From: Peptoniphilus vaginalis | GTDB taxonomy: Bacteria > Bacillota > Clostridia > Tissierellales > Peptoniphilaceae | NCBI RefSeq assembly: GCF_900176605.1 | Contig: NZ_FXLP01000005.1 | Coordinates: forward strand, 799,064 to 863,063 | Reading direction: 5' to 3' | DNA length: 64,000 bases | In this document: positions 1 through 8,390 of the stretch, piece after piece | Numbering within the stretch: the stretch's first letter is position 1 | Layout of the letters: each line of letters begins with the position of its first letter | The notes under the pieces: generated by a model | Told to the model about the DNA's origin: nothing | The model's database searches: none | Seen by the model: only the letters and a program-made list of their open reading frames with translations | Program-made: the position numbers and the translations under genes

Positions 1-1
1 C

Positions 2-1237
2 TACCACTCAGAAATTTTTGATATAGATGCAGAAGATGGTAAGCTTGTAAAAAATAATAATTTGGGACTTATGCCCTATGAGATGGATAAAGCTGCCAAG
101 GCTGAAGGCCTAACCGATGTGGAAATTAAAAAGATTGAGGGTCTAAAGGACTTAAAGGAAAAATCACAAGCCAAGAAAAGAGCCTATGAAATTGCTGGCG
201 ATGGTTACCAAATTACATCAATTTCTTTAGACTCCGACAAGGAAAACTTCTACTACAATATAAGCCTAGAGAAAGATAAAAATTATGGCAGACTCACGCT
301 AAATGCCAAGAACTTAAATCTTATTTCCCTAGACCTATGGACTGACAAAAAAGTTTACAACAACAAGCTTAAAGAAGCAGATGCAAAAAAGCTTGCCCTT
401 GACTTTCTGAAAAAATATGGTGACAAGACTGAGCTCAACCTAGATAAAATTTCTATTGAGTCATCAAAGATGGGGACTTCTATCTACATCCCAAGATATG
501 TAAATAAACTCCCTGTCCTAAAAGAAGGAGTGAATATTTTTGTAGACCAAGATAAAAAAATTTCATCTTATGAAAGGACTTCAACAAAAATTGATTTCTC
601 TAAGGCAAGTGACAATAGCTTGACTCAAGAAGAAGCCAACAAGATCTTCTTATCCTCTAAAAACTTTGGACTAAAGTATGTAATAACTGACAAGGGACCT
701 AAACTTTTCTACGGCAAGATAAGGGACTTCGACCCAGTCATTGGTCAAGATAAAATTCTAAGGGACTACAATGGCGAGATTATTAACTTTAAAGAACAAA
801 TATCCTATCCAGACCTTAACAAGGCAAGGGACAAGGAAGCAATTCTTTATCTAAAGGACATGGGCATTGGTTTCATTGGAAGAAAACTTTCAGACAAGAT
901 TAACTATCAAGACTTTGTTAAACTTCTAAATGGCCCTAATGGAATGAACTCCTCCTACATGGATAATTTTGGACTTGACCTTGAAAAATTAAAGGACAAA
1001 AATATTTTAGAAAAAGATGTAGTCAAGATTCTTGTTACAAAAAATAATCTTGAAAGATTTACAAAAGCCAAGGGAATTTTTAAAGAGGACATCTTTAAAA
1101 ATCAAAAGTCTTTAGGCGATTATGAATCTTATTATATAATCGCCAAGGGCTTCGCCTATATTAATGGCGACATAGACCCCAATAAGGAAATGACCCTCGA
1201 AGAAGTTCTATATTTAATCTATAACTCAATGAAGTAA
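2..1237 (+). CDS. YcdB/YcdC-repeat secreted protein, 3' part only
   Basis: The frame is open from base 2 with no stop, so the gene begins upstream of the window; an in-frame TTG at 62 is not needed as a start. About 411 residues are visible. They look like YcdB/YcdC (PepSY-related) proteins of Firmicutes: short alpha/beta units rich in Lys, Asp and Tyr, and the phrases DKKISSYERTSTKIDFSKA and KILRDYNGEIINF, which resemble the repeat core of that family. The last 60 residues (ending MTLEEVLYLIYNSMK) look like a degenerate SLH-type helical pair. Such proteins are usually exported, but the signal peptide would lie outside the window. Molecular function is unknown. The gene ends 27 bases before a hairpin that also carries the start signals of the next gene. 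Confidence 0.6.
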   Translation, partial: YHSEIFDIDAEDGKLVKNNNLGLMPYEMDKAAKAEGLTDVEIKKIEGLKDLKEKSQAKKRAYEIAGDGYQITSISLDSDKENFYYNISLEKDKNYGRLTLNAKNLNLISLDLWTDKKVYNNKLKEADAKKLALDFLKKYGDKTELNLDKISIESSKMGTSIYIPRYVNKLPVLKEGVNIFVDQDKKISSYERTSTKIDFSKASDNSLTQEEANKIFLSSKNFGLKYVITDKGPKLFYGKIRDFDPVIGQDKILRDYNGEIINFKEQISYPDLNKARDKEAILYLKDMGIGFIGRKLSDKINYQDFVKLLNGPNGMNSSYMDNFGLDLEKLKDKNILEKDVVKILVTKNNLERFTKAKGIFKEDIFKNQKSLGDYESYYIIAKGFAYINGDIDPNKEMTLEEVLYLIYNSMK

Positions 1238-1254
1238 TTGTAATTCTTTTGTAA

Positions 1255-1301
1255 TTGCATCTTACCTCCCACTGATGTATATTATCACTGGGAGGTTTTT
1301 T
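1255..1301 (+). promoter_or_regulatory. Combined terminator, promoter and ribosome binding site
   Basis: Arms 1264-1276 and 1284-1296 pair at 12 of 13 positions and are followed by a T run, so the structure can terminate the upstream gene. The same DNA holds a promoter for the next gene: TTGCAT at 1255-1260, a 17-bp spacer, and TATATT at 1278-1283 in the loop. The 3' arm contains GGGAGG, the Shine-Dalgarno site for the ATG at 1302. A transcript from this promoter would start near 1290, lack the 5' arm, and leave the ribosome site free. Confidence 0.6.
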
Positions 1302-2312
1302 ATGACCCAAACAAACTACGATAGAAGAAAAAGATTAAGAAGACAAAGGGCTAGACGAAAGAAGAGAATAAGACAAACTATTTCAATTTCAATTTTTGTC
1401 TTAATACTTATTTTTATATTTTCAAAAATCTTTTCTGGAATAAAAAACTCAAAAGACACAGAAGTTTCACCTGCCCTAATGTGGTACTACACAAATGAAA
1501 TTTATAAGGACAGGCCAAGACCAATCTTTTATGAAAAAGAATACATCTCTAATGTTGTCTTGGACAAACTAGGTCAAATGGAAGATGAATTCATAGTCAA
1601 GGGATCCAACCACCTAAAGAAGGTTGACAAGTATGCCTATGACGCAAAAAAAATTCGTGACTTCACAGTCCACCAAAACTACAAGGGCAAAAAGAAAATT
1701 GTATTCTTGACCTTTGACGATGGACCAAATAATGAAATCACTCCACAAGTTCTAGATACCTTAAAGAAGGAAAATGCTCGTGCAACTTTCTTCCTTGTCG
1801 GCAAGTCTATTGGTGACAAAACTGCAGGACGTATAAGAGAAATTCTAGCAAATGGTAACGCCATTGGTACTCACTCCTTCACCCACGACTACGACTACCT
1901 CTACCCAGGAAGAACTGTAAATGTGGAAAGAGTTTATGATGAAATAGAAAAGACTAATGAAAGACTAAAAAATATTTTAGGCGATGATTTTCATTCAAAG
2001 GTCTTTAGGTATCCAGGTGGCGAAATGTCATGGAACAATATTGAAGCTTGCGATTCATATCTAGCATCAAAAGATATAAATTGGATTGACTGGAACTGCC
2101 TTGTTGGTGATGCAGAGAAAAAATCTGTGAGACCAACAACAATCCAAGGTCAAATCGAATATCTTGACAAGAGCTTAAACGAAAACAAGAACACAAAAAT
2201 TGCCGTCGTACTTTCTCACGACGCAATAAACAAACAACTAACAGCCGACTCCCTATCAGAAGTTATAAAATACTTCAGAGACAGGGACTATGAATTTGGA
2301 CTTTTAAAATAA
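1302..2312 (+). CDS. Membrane-anchored NodB-domain polysaccharide deacetylase
   Basis: The protein has 336 aa. A very basic N-terminus (about residues 1-30, many Arg and Lys) precedes one membrane segment at about 32-50, so the catalytic domain should face outward. The NodB fold carries the metal and catalytic motifs: TFDDGP (general base and metal Asp), GTHSFTH (H-x3-H metal pair), FRYPGGEMSW, DWNCLVGD and VVLSHDA. Known relatives remove N-acetyl groups from peptidoglycan or other cell-wall glycans, giving lysozyme resistance; the exact substrate cannot be read here. ATG 1302 is preferred over an upstream in-frame ATG at 1275 because GGGAGG lies 6 bases before it. The gene stands alone between two terminators. 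Confidence 0.85.
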   Translation: MTQTNYDRRKRLRRQRARRKKRIRQTISISIFVLILIFIFSKIFSGIKNSKDTEVSPALMWYYTNEIYKDRPRPIFYEKEYISNVVLDKLGQMEDEFIVKGSNHLKKVDKYAYDAKKIRDFTVHQNYKGKKKIVFLTFDDGPNNEITPQVLDTLKKENARATFFLVGKSIGDKTAGRIREILANGNAIGTHSFTHDYDYLYPGRTVNVERVYDEIEKTNERLKNILGDDFHSKVFRYPGGEMSWNNIEACDSYLASKDINWIDWNCLVGDAEKKSVRPTTIQGQIEYLDKSLNENKNTKIAVVLSHDAINKQLTADSLSEVIKYFRDRDYEFGLLK

Positions 2313-2343
2313 CTTTAATTTTTAACAAGTTTATAAAAATTTA

Positions 2344-2374
2344 GAGGACTGATTTATTTTCAGTCCTCTTTTTA
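2344..2374 (+). terminator. Intrinsic terminator after the deacetylase gene
   Basis: GAGGACTGA (2344-2352) pairs perfectly with TCAGTCCTC (2360-2368) and is followed by a T run. Confidence 0.85.
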
Positions 2375-2420
2375 TTTGCCTTAAGTCATTATAAATTAAA
2401 ACAAGATTATTAATTTTATA

Positions 2421-2762
2421 TTAAACTAAGTCCTTTTTTATTAAGTAGATTAAAATAAATAGGCTGATAAAGGCCAAGATGTAAGAAGATAATATATATA
2501 CAATAAATAAAGACTTTCCACTTTTCTCATCTAGACTTCCAACAATAAGAAGGCTGGGTAAAAAAGATAGAAAACTGAGATAAGTATAGATAATAAGACA
2601 AACTTTAATAAAAGTAATATTTATATTATCAATAAAAATATAAGCCCAACCCAAGCTTAAAAATATTATAAAGGCATGAATTAAAATCCTATAAATTATA
2701 TTAGATTTTTTAGGATACTGCCAAAAGATTACCTTCAAAAATTTTTTTATATTTGTTGTCAA
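2421..2762 (-). CDS. Small hypothetical membrane protein (113 aa)
   Basis: I do not recognise the family. The sequence begins with a Lys-rich cytoplasmic stretch (about residues 1-25), then has three hydrophobic segments at roughly 25-45, 50-75 and 85-108, and ends KKDLV, consistent with a three-helix inner-membrane protein. The start is TTG at 2762, supported by the purine run AGGTGGGGGA about 6 bases upstream. It has no close partner: the deacetylase converges on it from the left and gltX lies downstream of its promoter on the same strand. Coding is likely but not certain, because AT-rich DNA can give hydrophobic ORFs by chance. Confidence 0.5.
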   Translation of the reverse strand: MTTNIKKFLKVIFWQYPKKSNIIYRILIHAFIIFLSLGWAYIFIDNINITFIKVCLIIYTYLSFLSFLPSLLIVGSLDEKSGKSLFIVYILSSYILAFISLFILIYLIKKDLV

Positions 2763-2876
2763 CTATATCCCCCACCTAAAAAATACTTGTAATAATATTA
2801 TAGTTTATAAAATAAAAAAATATCTATCATTAAAAATTATTTTTTAGAAAAATTTAGGTCTCAATCTTTAAACAAA

Positions 2877-2909
2877 AAGGACTAATCTCTATGACTAGTC
2901 CAATTTTTT
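2877..2909 (-). terminator. Intrinsic terminator of gltX
   Basis: Read on the minus strand, GGACTA and TAGTCC pair around a short loop and are followed by TTTTT. It lies just past the gltX stop codon. Confidence 0.75.
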
Positions 2910-2912
2910 TAA

Positions 2913-4388
2913 TTAAAGTGAATTTTTAATTTTTTCTGCTCTTTCAATTAACTTGTCTTTGCCTAAGAGGTAAAGGATATTTTGCATTTCTGGTCCGTGA
3001 ACATTTCCAGAGATTGCTGCTCTTACTGGCATGTAAAGTTGCTTGCCCTTGACGCCAGAGTCCTTTTGAACTTCTTTCATAAGTCCCTTGGCAGTTTCCA
3101 TGTCAATTTCATCGTGTGACTTTACAATCTTTATAAAGGAGTCAAGAAGTGCAGGCACGTGTTCTTGTGCTAGCTCTTCCTTAGCTTGGTCTTCTGTGAT
3201 TTCTATGTCGCCAAATAAGAACTTAATGTGTCCAGGAATGTCTTCTAACTTGTCACAAGCTTCTCTCACTGTATCAATTAAGATCTTGTACCATTCAAAG
3301 TTGTTTCTAATTTCTTCTTCACTTAGTAGACCTGACTCAGTTACAAATGGTATAGCAAGTTCAGCAAGTTTTTCTAAGTCGTAGGACTTCATGTAGTGAG
3401 AGTTAACCCAGTTTAACTTGTCAGTGTCAAAGATTCCGCCAGACTTTCCTACTCTGTCGAAGGAGAACTTTTCTACTAGCTCATCTAGGGACATAATTTC
3501 TTCTCCATCTTCCGGAGACCAGCCAACAAGTGCAAGGTAGTTTACAATACCTTCTGGTAGGTAGCCCCTCTTCTTGAAGTCTTCTACAGAAACATCTCCT
3601 TGTCTCTTGGAAAGTTTTTTTCTGTCCTTGTTTAAAACTGTTGGAAGGTGAACAAATTCTGGTGCTTCCCAGCCAAGACATTCATAAAGATAAACGTGCT
3701 TTGGAGTAGATGGAAGCCATTCTTCCCCTCTTACAATGTGAGTTATACCCATTAGGTGGTCGTCAACAATTACAGCCATGTGGTAAGTTGGAAAACCATC
3801 TGATTTCATTAGGACTTGGTCGTCAATTTCGTCAGTGTTAATTGTAACTTTTCCACGAACTGCATCCATAAAAGTGATGTCCTTGTTCTTTGGAAGTTTA
3901 AGTCTTACAACATAGTCTTCTCCAGCCGCAACTCTCTTCTTAGCTTCTTCAAGAGGAATTCCACGGCAAAGCCCATCATACTTAGGCACCTTTCCCTTAA
4001 TTCTTTGTTCTTCCCTAAGATTATCTAGTCTGTCCTTAGAACAGAAGCAGTAGTAAGCGTGGCCATCTTCAATTAATTTATCAACATATTTTTTGTAGAT
4101 GTCAAGTCTCTCTGATTGGATGTAAGGACCACAGTCGCCAACTTCTGTTAGCTTGCCGTCCTTAACAATAACACCTTCGTCATGAGTTATGCCTGCCCAT
4201 TCAAGAGATTCAATTAGGTTTTCTATGGCACCTTCAACATATCTTGTCCTATCTGTATCTTCGATTCTCAAGACAAATTTGCCGCCATTTTTCTTTGCGA
4301 ATAAGTAATTGTAAAGAGCTGTTCTCAAACCTCCAATGTGAAGGTAACCTGTTGGTGATGGTGCAAATCTTAATTTAATATCTGACAT
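2913..4388 (-). CDS. gltX: Glutamate--tRNA ligase
   Basis: Cytoplasmic class I aminoacyl-tRNA synthetase of 491 aa, the usual bacterial length, that charges tRNA-Glu with glutamate. The N-terminus has the HIGH-class motif (FAPSPTGYLHIGGLRTAL, residues 7-24) and the Glu-binding RIEDTDRTR. The KMSKS-class loop KLSKRQGDVSVEDF is near residue 256. The GluRS zinc-like segment CFCSKDRL is at about 114. In many Gram-positives this enzyme also mischarges tRNA-Gln for later amidation; no glnS is seen in the window, but that proves little. It starts 17 bp after the SLH-protein gene stop and is probably co-transcribed with it. Confidence 0.97.
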   Translation of the reverse strand: MSDIKLRFAPSPTGYLHIGGLRTALYNYLFAKKNGGKFVLRIEDTDRTRYVEGAIENLIESLEWAGITHDEGVIVKDGKLTEVGDCGPYIQSERLDIYKKYVDKLIEDGHAYYCFCSKDRLDNLREEQRIKGKVPKYDGLCRGIPLEEAKKRVAAGEDYVVRLKLPKNKDITFMDAVRGKVTINTDEIDDQVLMKSDGFPTYHMAVIVDDHLMGITHIVRGEEWLPSTPKHVYLYECLGWEAPEFVHLPTVLNKDRKKLSKRQGDVSVEDFKKRGYLPEGIVNYLALVGWSPEDGEEIMSLDELVEKFSFDRVGKSGGIFDTDKLNWVNSHYMKSYDLEKLAELAIPFVTESGLLSEEEIRNNFEWYKILIDTVREACDKLEDIPGHIKFLFGDIEITEDQAKEELAQEHVPALLDSFIKIVKSHDEIDMETAKGLMKEVQKDSGVKGKQLYMPVRAAISGNVHGPEMQNILYLLGKDKLIERAEKIKNSL

Positions 4389-4405
4389 TTTTTATTCCTT
4401 TCTGT

Positions 4406-5968
4406 TTACTTTGCTGTAATTTCTATAACTTGATAATATGCCCAGTGGTCCCTGTTTAGGTCCTTAAAGGGGTTGCTTGAATATTTATCTAAGAAAGACT
4501 TGTTAATCTTCCTATACAAAATCTTGTTGAAAATTGTGGCAGCTTCTGCCCTTGTAATCTTGTCATTTGGTTTGAATTCATTTTTTGACTTTCCAACCAT
4601 AATTCCATTACTTGACAAGGCATTTATAGCATCACTTGCCCAATAATTTCCCTTTACGTCCTTGAAATCAATTGGGTGGTTGCCCACATTCAATTTTAAA
4701 TAATTTGCCATCATGCTGGCAAACTGTGCCCTAGTCATTGGCTCATTTGGTCTAAAAGTTCCATCTTCATAACCAGCTATTAGGCCCTGCCTTTCTATAA
4801 AGACAATATTGTCATAGAACCATTGGCCCTCCTTCAAGTCACTAAAGTTAGTCTCTCCATTGGCCTTGGCCTTGTCATTAATCAACCTCTTTAAAACTGA
4901 AGCAGCCTCTGCCCTAGTTATTTTTTCGTTTGGAGCGAATTTATCACTTGATATACCTGACATATATGGGAGTCTAACAAGACTTATGGACTTCTGAAGC
5001 TCCTCAAGAGACTTATTTACTTCATCAGTTGAAACTTCGCTTTTTACTACAACATATTCAGCTGAGGCAATGGCTGCACGAAGTCTCCTTTCATTTTGGA
5101 TACCTGCCTTGGCAGTGGAAAGATTTTTCGCAAAGTCAACATAGTCAGTTAACTTTTCAAGAGTTTTTATTGTGCTATAAGTTTCTAGTTCAACGTTATT
5201 TTCATTTACAAGTTCTGTTGATTTTTTTGCCTCAAGCTTGGCCTTTACCAAATAGTCAAGGCTTGCTTCCTTGTCCTTTGTCCTTGCAACTATTCTGAGA
5301 AAAGATCCTTCTTTTAAGTCAAGCCCTTGGAATCTAAAGTTCCCCTTTTCATCTGCCTTAGTAGTTGCCACAAGTTTTTTATCAATAGCAAGTCTTAAAT
5401 CAGCATTTTTTTCTGTTGTACCTTGGATTTCACTTGCCCCATCGTAAAGGTCCTTGATAATCAAAACTCCATTTTGAGTTTTTGTTGAGGACTCAAGATT
5501 TTTTTGGTCACTCTTAGTGTCCCCTTCCTTATCTACATAGGATAGGACAAAGGAGTTTTTCAAGTTGGAGCTTGATCCAACATCATTCTTTACCCTAGTG
5601 CTAATTTCTAGGTTTAGTCTGTCGCCCTTTATAACAGATAAGTCGTTAGCATTGATTGTGACGATGCTTTGTTCCTTGCCCTTAATAGAAGTTTCCCTAA
5701 TATCTAGCTTACCAGTTACTTCCTTCTCATCAATTAACTTTGTTTCCTTGACCTCAAGTGCCTTATCCAACAAAAGAGTCACAGAAAAAGATGAATACTT
5801 CTCCTTGTAATCTCTTGGCAAATTTACAATTAAATTATACTTTAGGCTGTCTCCACTCTTTGCCTGAGATAAACCAGGTTGTTCTAGGACAACTTGAATG
5901 TCTTCAGCGGCAAAAACATTTACAAAAAGAGTAAAAGCCATAAGAATGTATAAAAACATTTTTTTCAT
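4406..5968 (-). CDS. SLH-domain surface protein
   Basis: The protein has 520 aa. A signal peptide (MKKMFLYILMAFTLFVNVFA, cleavage near AEDIQ) is followed by a beta-rich cohesin- or Ig-like region (about 20-160), a second carboxypeptidase-regulatory or Ig-like module (about 165-245, with GNFRFQGLDLKEGSFLR), an alpha-helical linker (about 250-330), and three SLH modules (about 335-520; FAPNEKITRAEAASVLKRL, FRPNEPMTRAQFASMMANY, FKPNDKITRAEAATIFNKI). SLH modules bind pyruvylated wall polymers, so the protein should be displayed on the wall. Its ligand is unknown. A strong AAGGGGG site precedes the ATG. The gene lies upstream of gltX with only 17 bp between, an unusual pairing of a surface protein with a tRNA synthetase. 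Confidence 0.85.
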   Translation of the reverse strand: MKKMFLYILMAFTLFVNVFAAEDIQVVLEQPGLSQAKSGDSLKYNLIVNLPRDYKEKYSSFSVTLLLDKALEVKETKLIDEKEVTGKLDIRETSIKGKEQSIVTINANDLSVIKGDRLNLEISTRVKNDVGSSSNLKNSFVLSYVDKEGDTKSDQKNLESSTKTQNGVLIIKDLYDGASEIQGTTEKNADLRLAIDKKLVATTKADEKGNFRFQGLDLKEGSFLRIVARTKDKEASLDYLVKAKLEAKKSTELVNENNVELETYSTIKTLEKLTDYVDFAKNLSTAKAGIQNERRLRAAIASAEYVVVKSEVSTDEVNKSLEELQKSISLVRLPYMSGISSDKFAPNEKITRAEAASVLKRLINDKAKANGETNFSDLKEGQWFYDNIVFIERQGLIAGYEDGTFRPNEPMTRAQFASMMANYLKLNVGNHPIDFKDVKGNYWASDAINALSSNGIMVGKSKNEFKPNDKITRAEAATIFNKILYRKINKSFLDKYSSNPFKDLNRDHWAYYQVIEITAK

Positions 5969-6112
5969 TAGAATGCCCCCTTAATATATTTATAATTATA
6001 CTAAAGGGGCTTTAACAATTCAATAAACTCGGCTTTTTTTAATGTAAGGAGGTCATCCTAAATAAAAAATAAATTTTTACTAAAAAGCTTTCATAAAAAA
6101 TTATTTTCATAG

Positions 6113-6274
6113 AACTTTGTAAAAATTTATGACTTAATAAATATTTACGACTTCAAAAAAATTTAAAGCTACATAAATAATTACGACTTTATAAATAATT
6201 GCGACTTCATAAAAAATTATAACTTCATAAAAATTTATCACTTACAAATTAAAAATCACTCATAAAAAAAATAG
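6113..6274. repeat. 18-bp tandem repeat array A, nine degenerate units
   Basis: Units start at 6113, 6131, 6149, 6167, 6185, 6203, 6221, 6239 and 6257, an exact 18-bp period. The first bases are mostly RACTT and the unit resembles RACTTTATAAATATTTAY. The array fills most of the gene-free stretch 5969-6320 between the SLH gene and the purine permease. No ORF, promoter or RNA fold explains it. A related array is at 52076-52237. Confidence 0.8.
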
Positions 6275-6300
6275 GACTCCAAAATAATTTTTGAAGTCCT
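6264..6300 (-). terminator. Intrinsic terminator of the purine permease gene
   Basis: Arms 6273-6282 and 6291-6300 (AGGACTCCAA with TTGAAGTCCT, one G-U pair) form a hairpin. The A run at 6264-6271 becomes the U tract on the minus strand. Confidence 0.8.
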
Positions 6301-6320
6301 AAAAATTTACTATAAATTTC

Positions 6321-7646
6321 TTATAAAGGTAGAATTGGTCTTAGGTATCTTATTGTAAAGATAAGAGCCAATAGGTACATAACAGGTGAAACTTCTTTTC
6401 CACGTCCTGTTGCTACTTTTAAAATTACATAAGAGATCATTCCAACAGAAATACCTTCTGCAATTGAATATGCAAAGGGCATTGTCACCATTGTCAAAAA
6501 GGCTGGAACTGATTCTGTGTAGTCATCTAATTTTATTTGATTAATTGGACTAATCATAAAAAGTCCTACCATTACAAGAGCAGCCGATGTTGCTTGTGCT
6601 GGCACAATTGAAAAAATTGGGAATAAAAATAGTGATATAAAGAAGAAGAAGGCACATGATATAGTTGTAAGTCCAGTTCTTCCTCCGTCTGCAACACCTG
6701 ATGCTGATTCAACAAAAGTTGTAACAGTAGATGTACCTAGTAGGGCACCAACAACTGTACCAATGGCATCAGATAAGAGTGCACGACCAACTCCTGGTAG
6801 GTTTCCATCTTCATCAATTAGGTCTGCCTTAGTTGCAACTCCAGTAAGAGTTCCCACTGTGTCAAATAAGTCTACGAATAAGAATGTAAACATAACAGAG
6901 AACATATCAAAAGTGAAGATGTCTCCCCAGTGAAGTTTAAAGGCAACAGGGCTAAGTGATGGTGGAAGTGAAAATAACATTCCATCAGGCAAGTGACTAA
7001 CTCCTAAGATAAGAGCAAGTACAGTTCCTGTTATAATTCCATATAAAAGTGCTCCCTTGACTTTTTTTGCAGTAAGAAATGCCATAACCATTAGTGATAC
7101 TATGAATACAAAGGATGGTCTTGATGCAATTTCTCCAAGAGAAATTAGAGTTGCATCATTATTTACAATAATTCCTGCTGATGTAAGTCCAACTAGGGTT
7201 ATAAATAAGCCTATACCAACAGATACTGCATTCTTAAGTGACATCGGTATTGAAGTAAATATTGCTTCACGAATGTTGAAGAAGCTCATCACTATAAATA
7301 TGACACCTTCTACGAATACTGCCGTTAAGGCGTAGGACCAATCGTGACCCATGCTTAATACAACTGTGTAAGTGAAGAAAGCATTAAGTCCCATTCCTGC
7401 TGAAAGTGCAAAGGGCAAGTTTGCATACAATCCCATAAAGATCATTGCAATGATTGACGAAATAATAGTCGCAGTGAAAACTCCACCCTTGTCCATTCCA
7501 GTTTCAGATAACATATTTGGATTTACAACAAGGATATATGACATTGTCATAAAAGTTGTAAGCCCTGCCAAAAACTCTGTCTTGGCATTAGTCTTTCTCT
7601 CATTAAGAGAAAATGTTCTTTCTAAAAAACTTGAATTTGTTTCCAT
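6321..7646 (-). CDS. pbuG: NCS2/AzgA-type purine permease (guanine/hypoxanthine)
   Basis: Integral membrane protein of 441 aa with about 12-14 hydrophobic segments. It opens with the family signature (LNERKTNAKTEFLAGLTTFM), then TMSYILVVNPNMLSETGMD and the later GTVVGALLGTSTVTTFVESA, all typical of AzgA/PbuG proteins that import guanine, hypoxanthine or adenine by proton symport. The exact substrate cannot be told from sequence. The gene is monocistronic. I searched its leader and saw no purine riboswitch. An imperfect inverted repeat (TATCACA near 7681 and TGTGAT near 7706) lies upstream and could be an operator. A strong GAGGAGG site precedes the ATG. Confidence 0.88.
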   Translation of the reverse strand: METNSSFLERTFSLNERKTNAKTEFLAGLTTFMTMSYILVVNPNMLSETGMDKGGVFTATIISSIIAMIFMGLYANLPFALSAGMGLNAFFTYTVVLSMGHDWSYALTAVFVEGVIFIVMSFFNIREAIFTSIPMSLKNAVSVGIGLFITLVGLTSAGIIVNNDATLISLGEIASRPSFVFIVSLMVMAFLTAKKVKGALLYGIITGTVLALILGVSHLPDGMLFSLPPSLSPVAFKLHWGDIFTFDMFSVMFTFLFVDLFDTVGTLTGVATKADLIDEDGNLPGVGRALLSDAIGTVVGALLGTSTVTTFVESASGVADGGRTGLTTISCAFFFFISLFLFPIFSIVPAQATSAALVMVGLFMISPINQIKLDDYTESVPAFLTMVTMPFAYSIAEGISVGMISYVILKVATGRGKEVSPVMYLLALIFTIRYLRPILPL

Positions 7647-7751
7647 TTTTTCCTCCTCATATAAAATACATTTTTTATTCTATCACATTGCAAGACAAAT
7701 GAAAGTGTGATGATAATATTTTTTTTATTTTCTTTTATTTAATTTTAAGTA

Positions 7752-7775
7752 ATAAAAAAAGACTCTTGAAGTGGG
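7752..7775 (-). terminator. Half of a split intrinsic terminator (left arm)
   Basis: The A run and GACTCTTGAAG here would pair with CTTCAAAAGTC at 9248-9258. The insertion sequence lies between the two arms. Without the IS and one copy of the GGG duplication, the sequence is a normal hairpin with a TGGGG loop that would terminate the ABC-transporter operon on the minus strand. Confidence 0.75.
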
Positions 7776-7823
7776 TGATATGTACCCTCTTTACTGGACA
7801 AACCAGTAAGGAGGGTATTTTTT

Positions 7824-8390
7824 ATGAAATATAGTTATGAATTCAAAAAAGAATGTGTACAGTTGTATAGAGAAGGTAAATGGCCCAATACACCTGAAGG
7901 AACAAAAGAAAAAATCTTTCATAATTCAATTAGAATATGGTTTAAGTTAGAAGAACTTCATGGACCAGAAATTTTAAAACATGGAAATAATATCAATTGG
8001 ACACCTGATGAGAAATTAGAAATGGTATCTAAAGTGTTAGCTGGAAATTCAATAAAGTCCATAGCAATTGAATATGGAATTAATGATGGACAACTCTATT
8101 CATGGGTTAACAAGTATAAAAATTATGGATATAATGGTCTTGTTAATAAAAAGAAAGGTCGTAAATCCAAAAATCCAAGCATGAAAAGTAAAAATAACCA
8201 TAAAGCAAAAGAACTTAATGAATCTGAAAGAGAAGAGCTAATAAAACTTAGAGCAGAAAATGAATATATAAAGGCAGAAAATGAAATAATAAAAAAAGAG
8301 ATCGCCTTGAGAGAAGAACGCTACGCTGCGCAACTCAAGGCGAAAAAGCAGCGATTGTCAAAGAACTCAAAGAAAAAGGATACAGACTAA
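7824..8390 (+). CDS. IS3-family transposase OrfA
   Basis: The protein has 188 aa. The N-terminal half contains two helix-turn-helix-like units (KYSYEFKKECVQLYREGKW and WTPDEKLEMVSKVLAGNSIKS with GINDGQLYSWVNKYKNYG) that bind the terminal repeats. The C-terminal half is a Lys/Glu-rich coiled coil (about 135-175, LIKLRAENEYIKAENEII), the leucine-zipper-like oligomerisation region of IS150-group OrfA. The ORF reads in frame 0 across the A7 run at 8291-8297. Most OrfA is made alone; a fraction of ribosomes shift to frame -1 to make the OrfAB transposase. The ATG at 7824 has AAGGAGG upstream (7808-7814), inside the left end of the element. Confidence 0.9.
   Translation: MKYSYEFKKECVQLYREGKWPNTPEGTKEKIFHNSIRIWFKLEELHGPEILKHGNNINWTPDEKLEMVSKVLAGNSIKSIAIEYGINDGQLYSWVNKYKNYGYNGLVNKKKGRKSKNPSMKSKNNHKAKELNESEREELIKLRAENEYIKAENEIIKKEIALREERYAAQLKAKKQRLSKNSKKKDTD
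8291..8342 (+). promoter_or_regulatory. Programmed -1 ribosomal frameshift signal
   Basis: A slippery A-AAA-AAA heptamer at 8291-8297 sits in frame with orfA codons (8292-8294 and 8295-8297). Five bases downstream is a hairpin with a perfect 9-bp stem, CGCCTTGAG at 8303-8311 and CTCAAGGCG at 8334-8342. A -1 slip joins orfA to the open orfB frame. Confidence 0.85.

Noticed and set aside
6113..6274. 18-bp repeats as a CRISPR array
   Set aside because: Units are contiguous with no spacers and too short and degenerate for CRISPR repeats; no cas genes are present. The same holds for 52076-52237.
7647..7775. Purine riboswitch before the purine permease gene
   Set aside because: The conserved core loops of the purine aptamer are not present in the leader; only a weak inverted repeat is seen.
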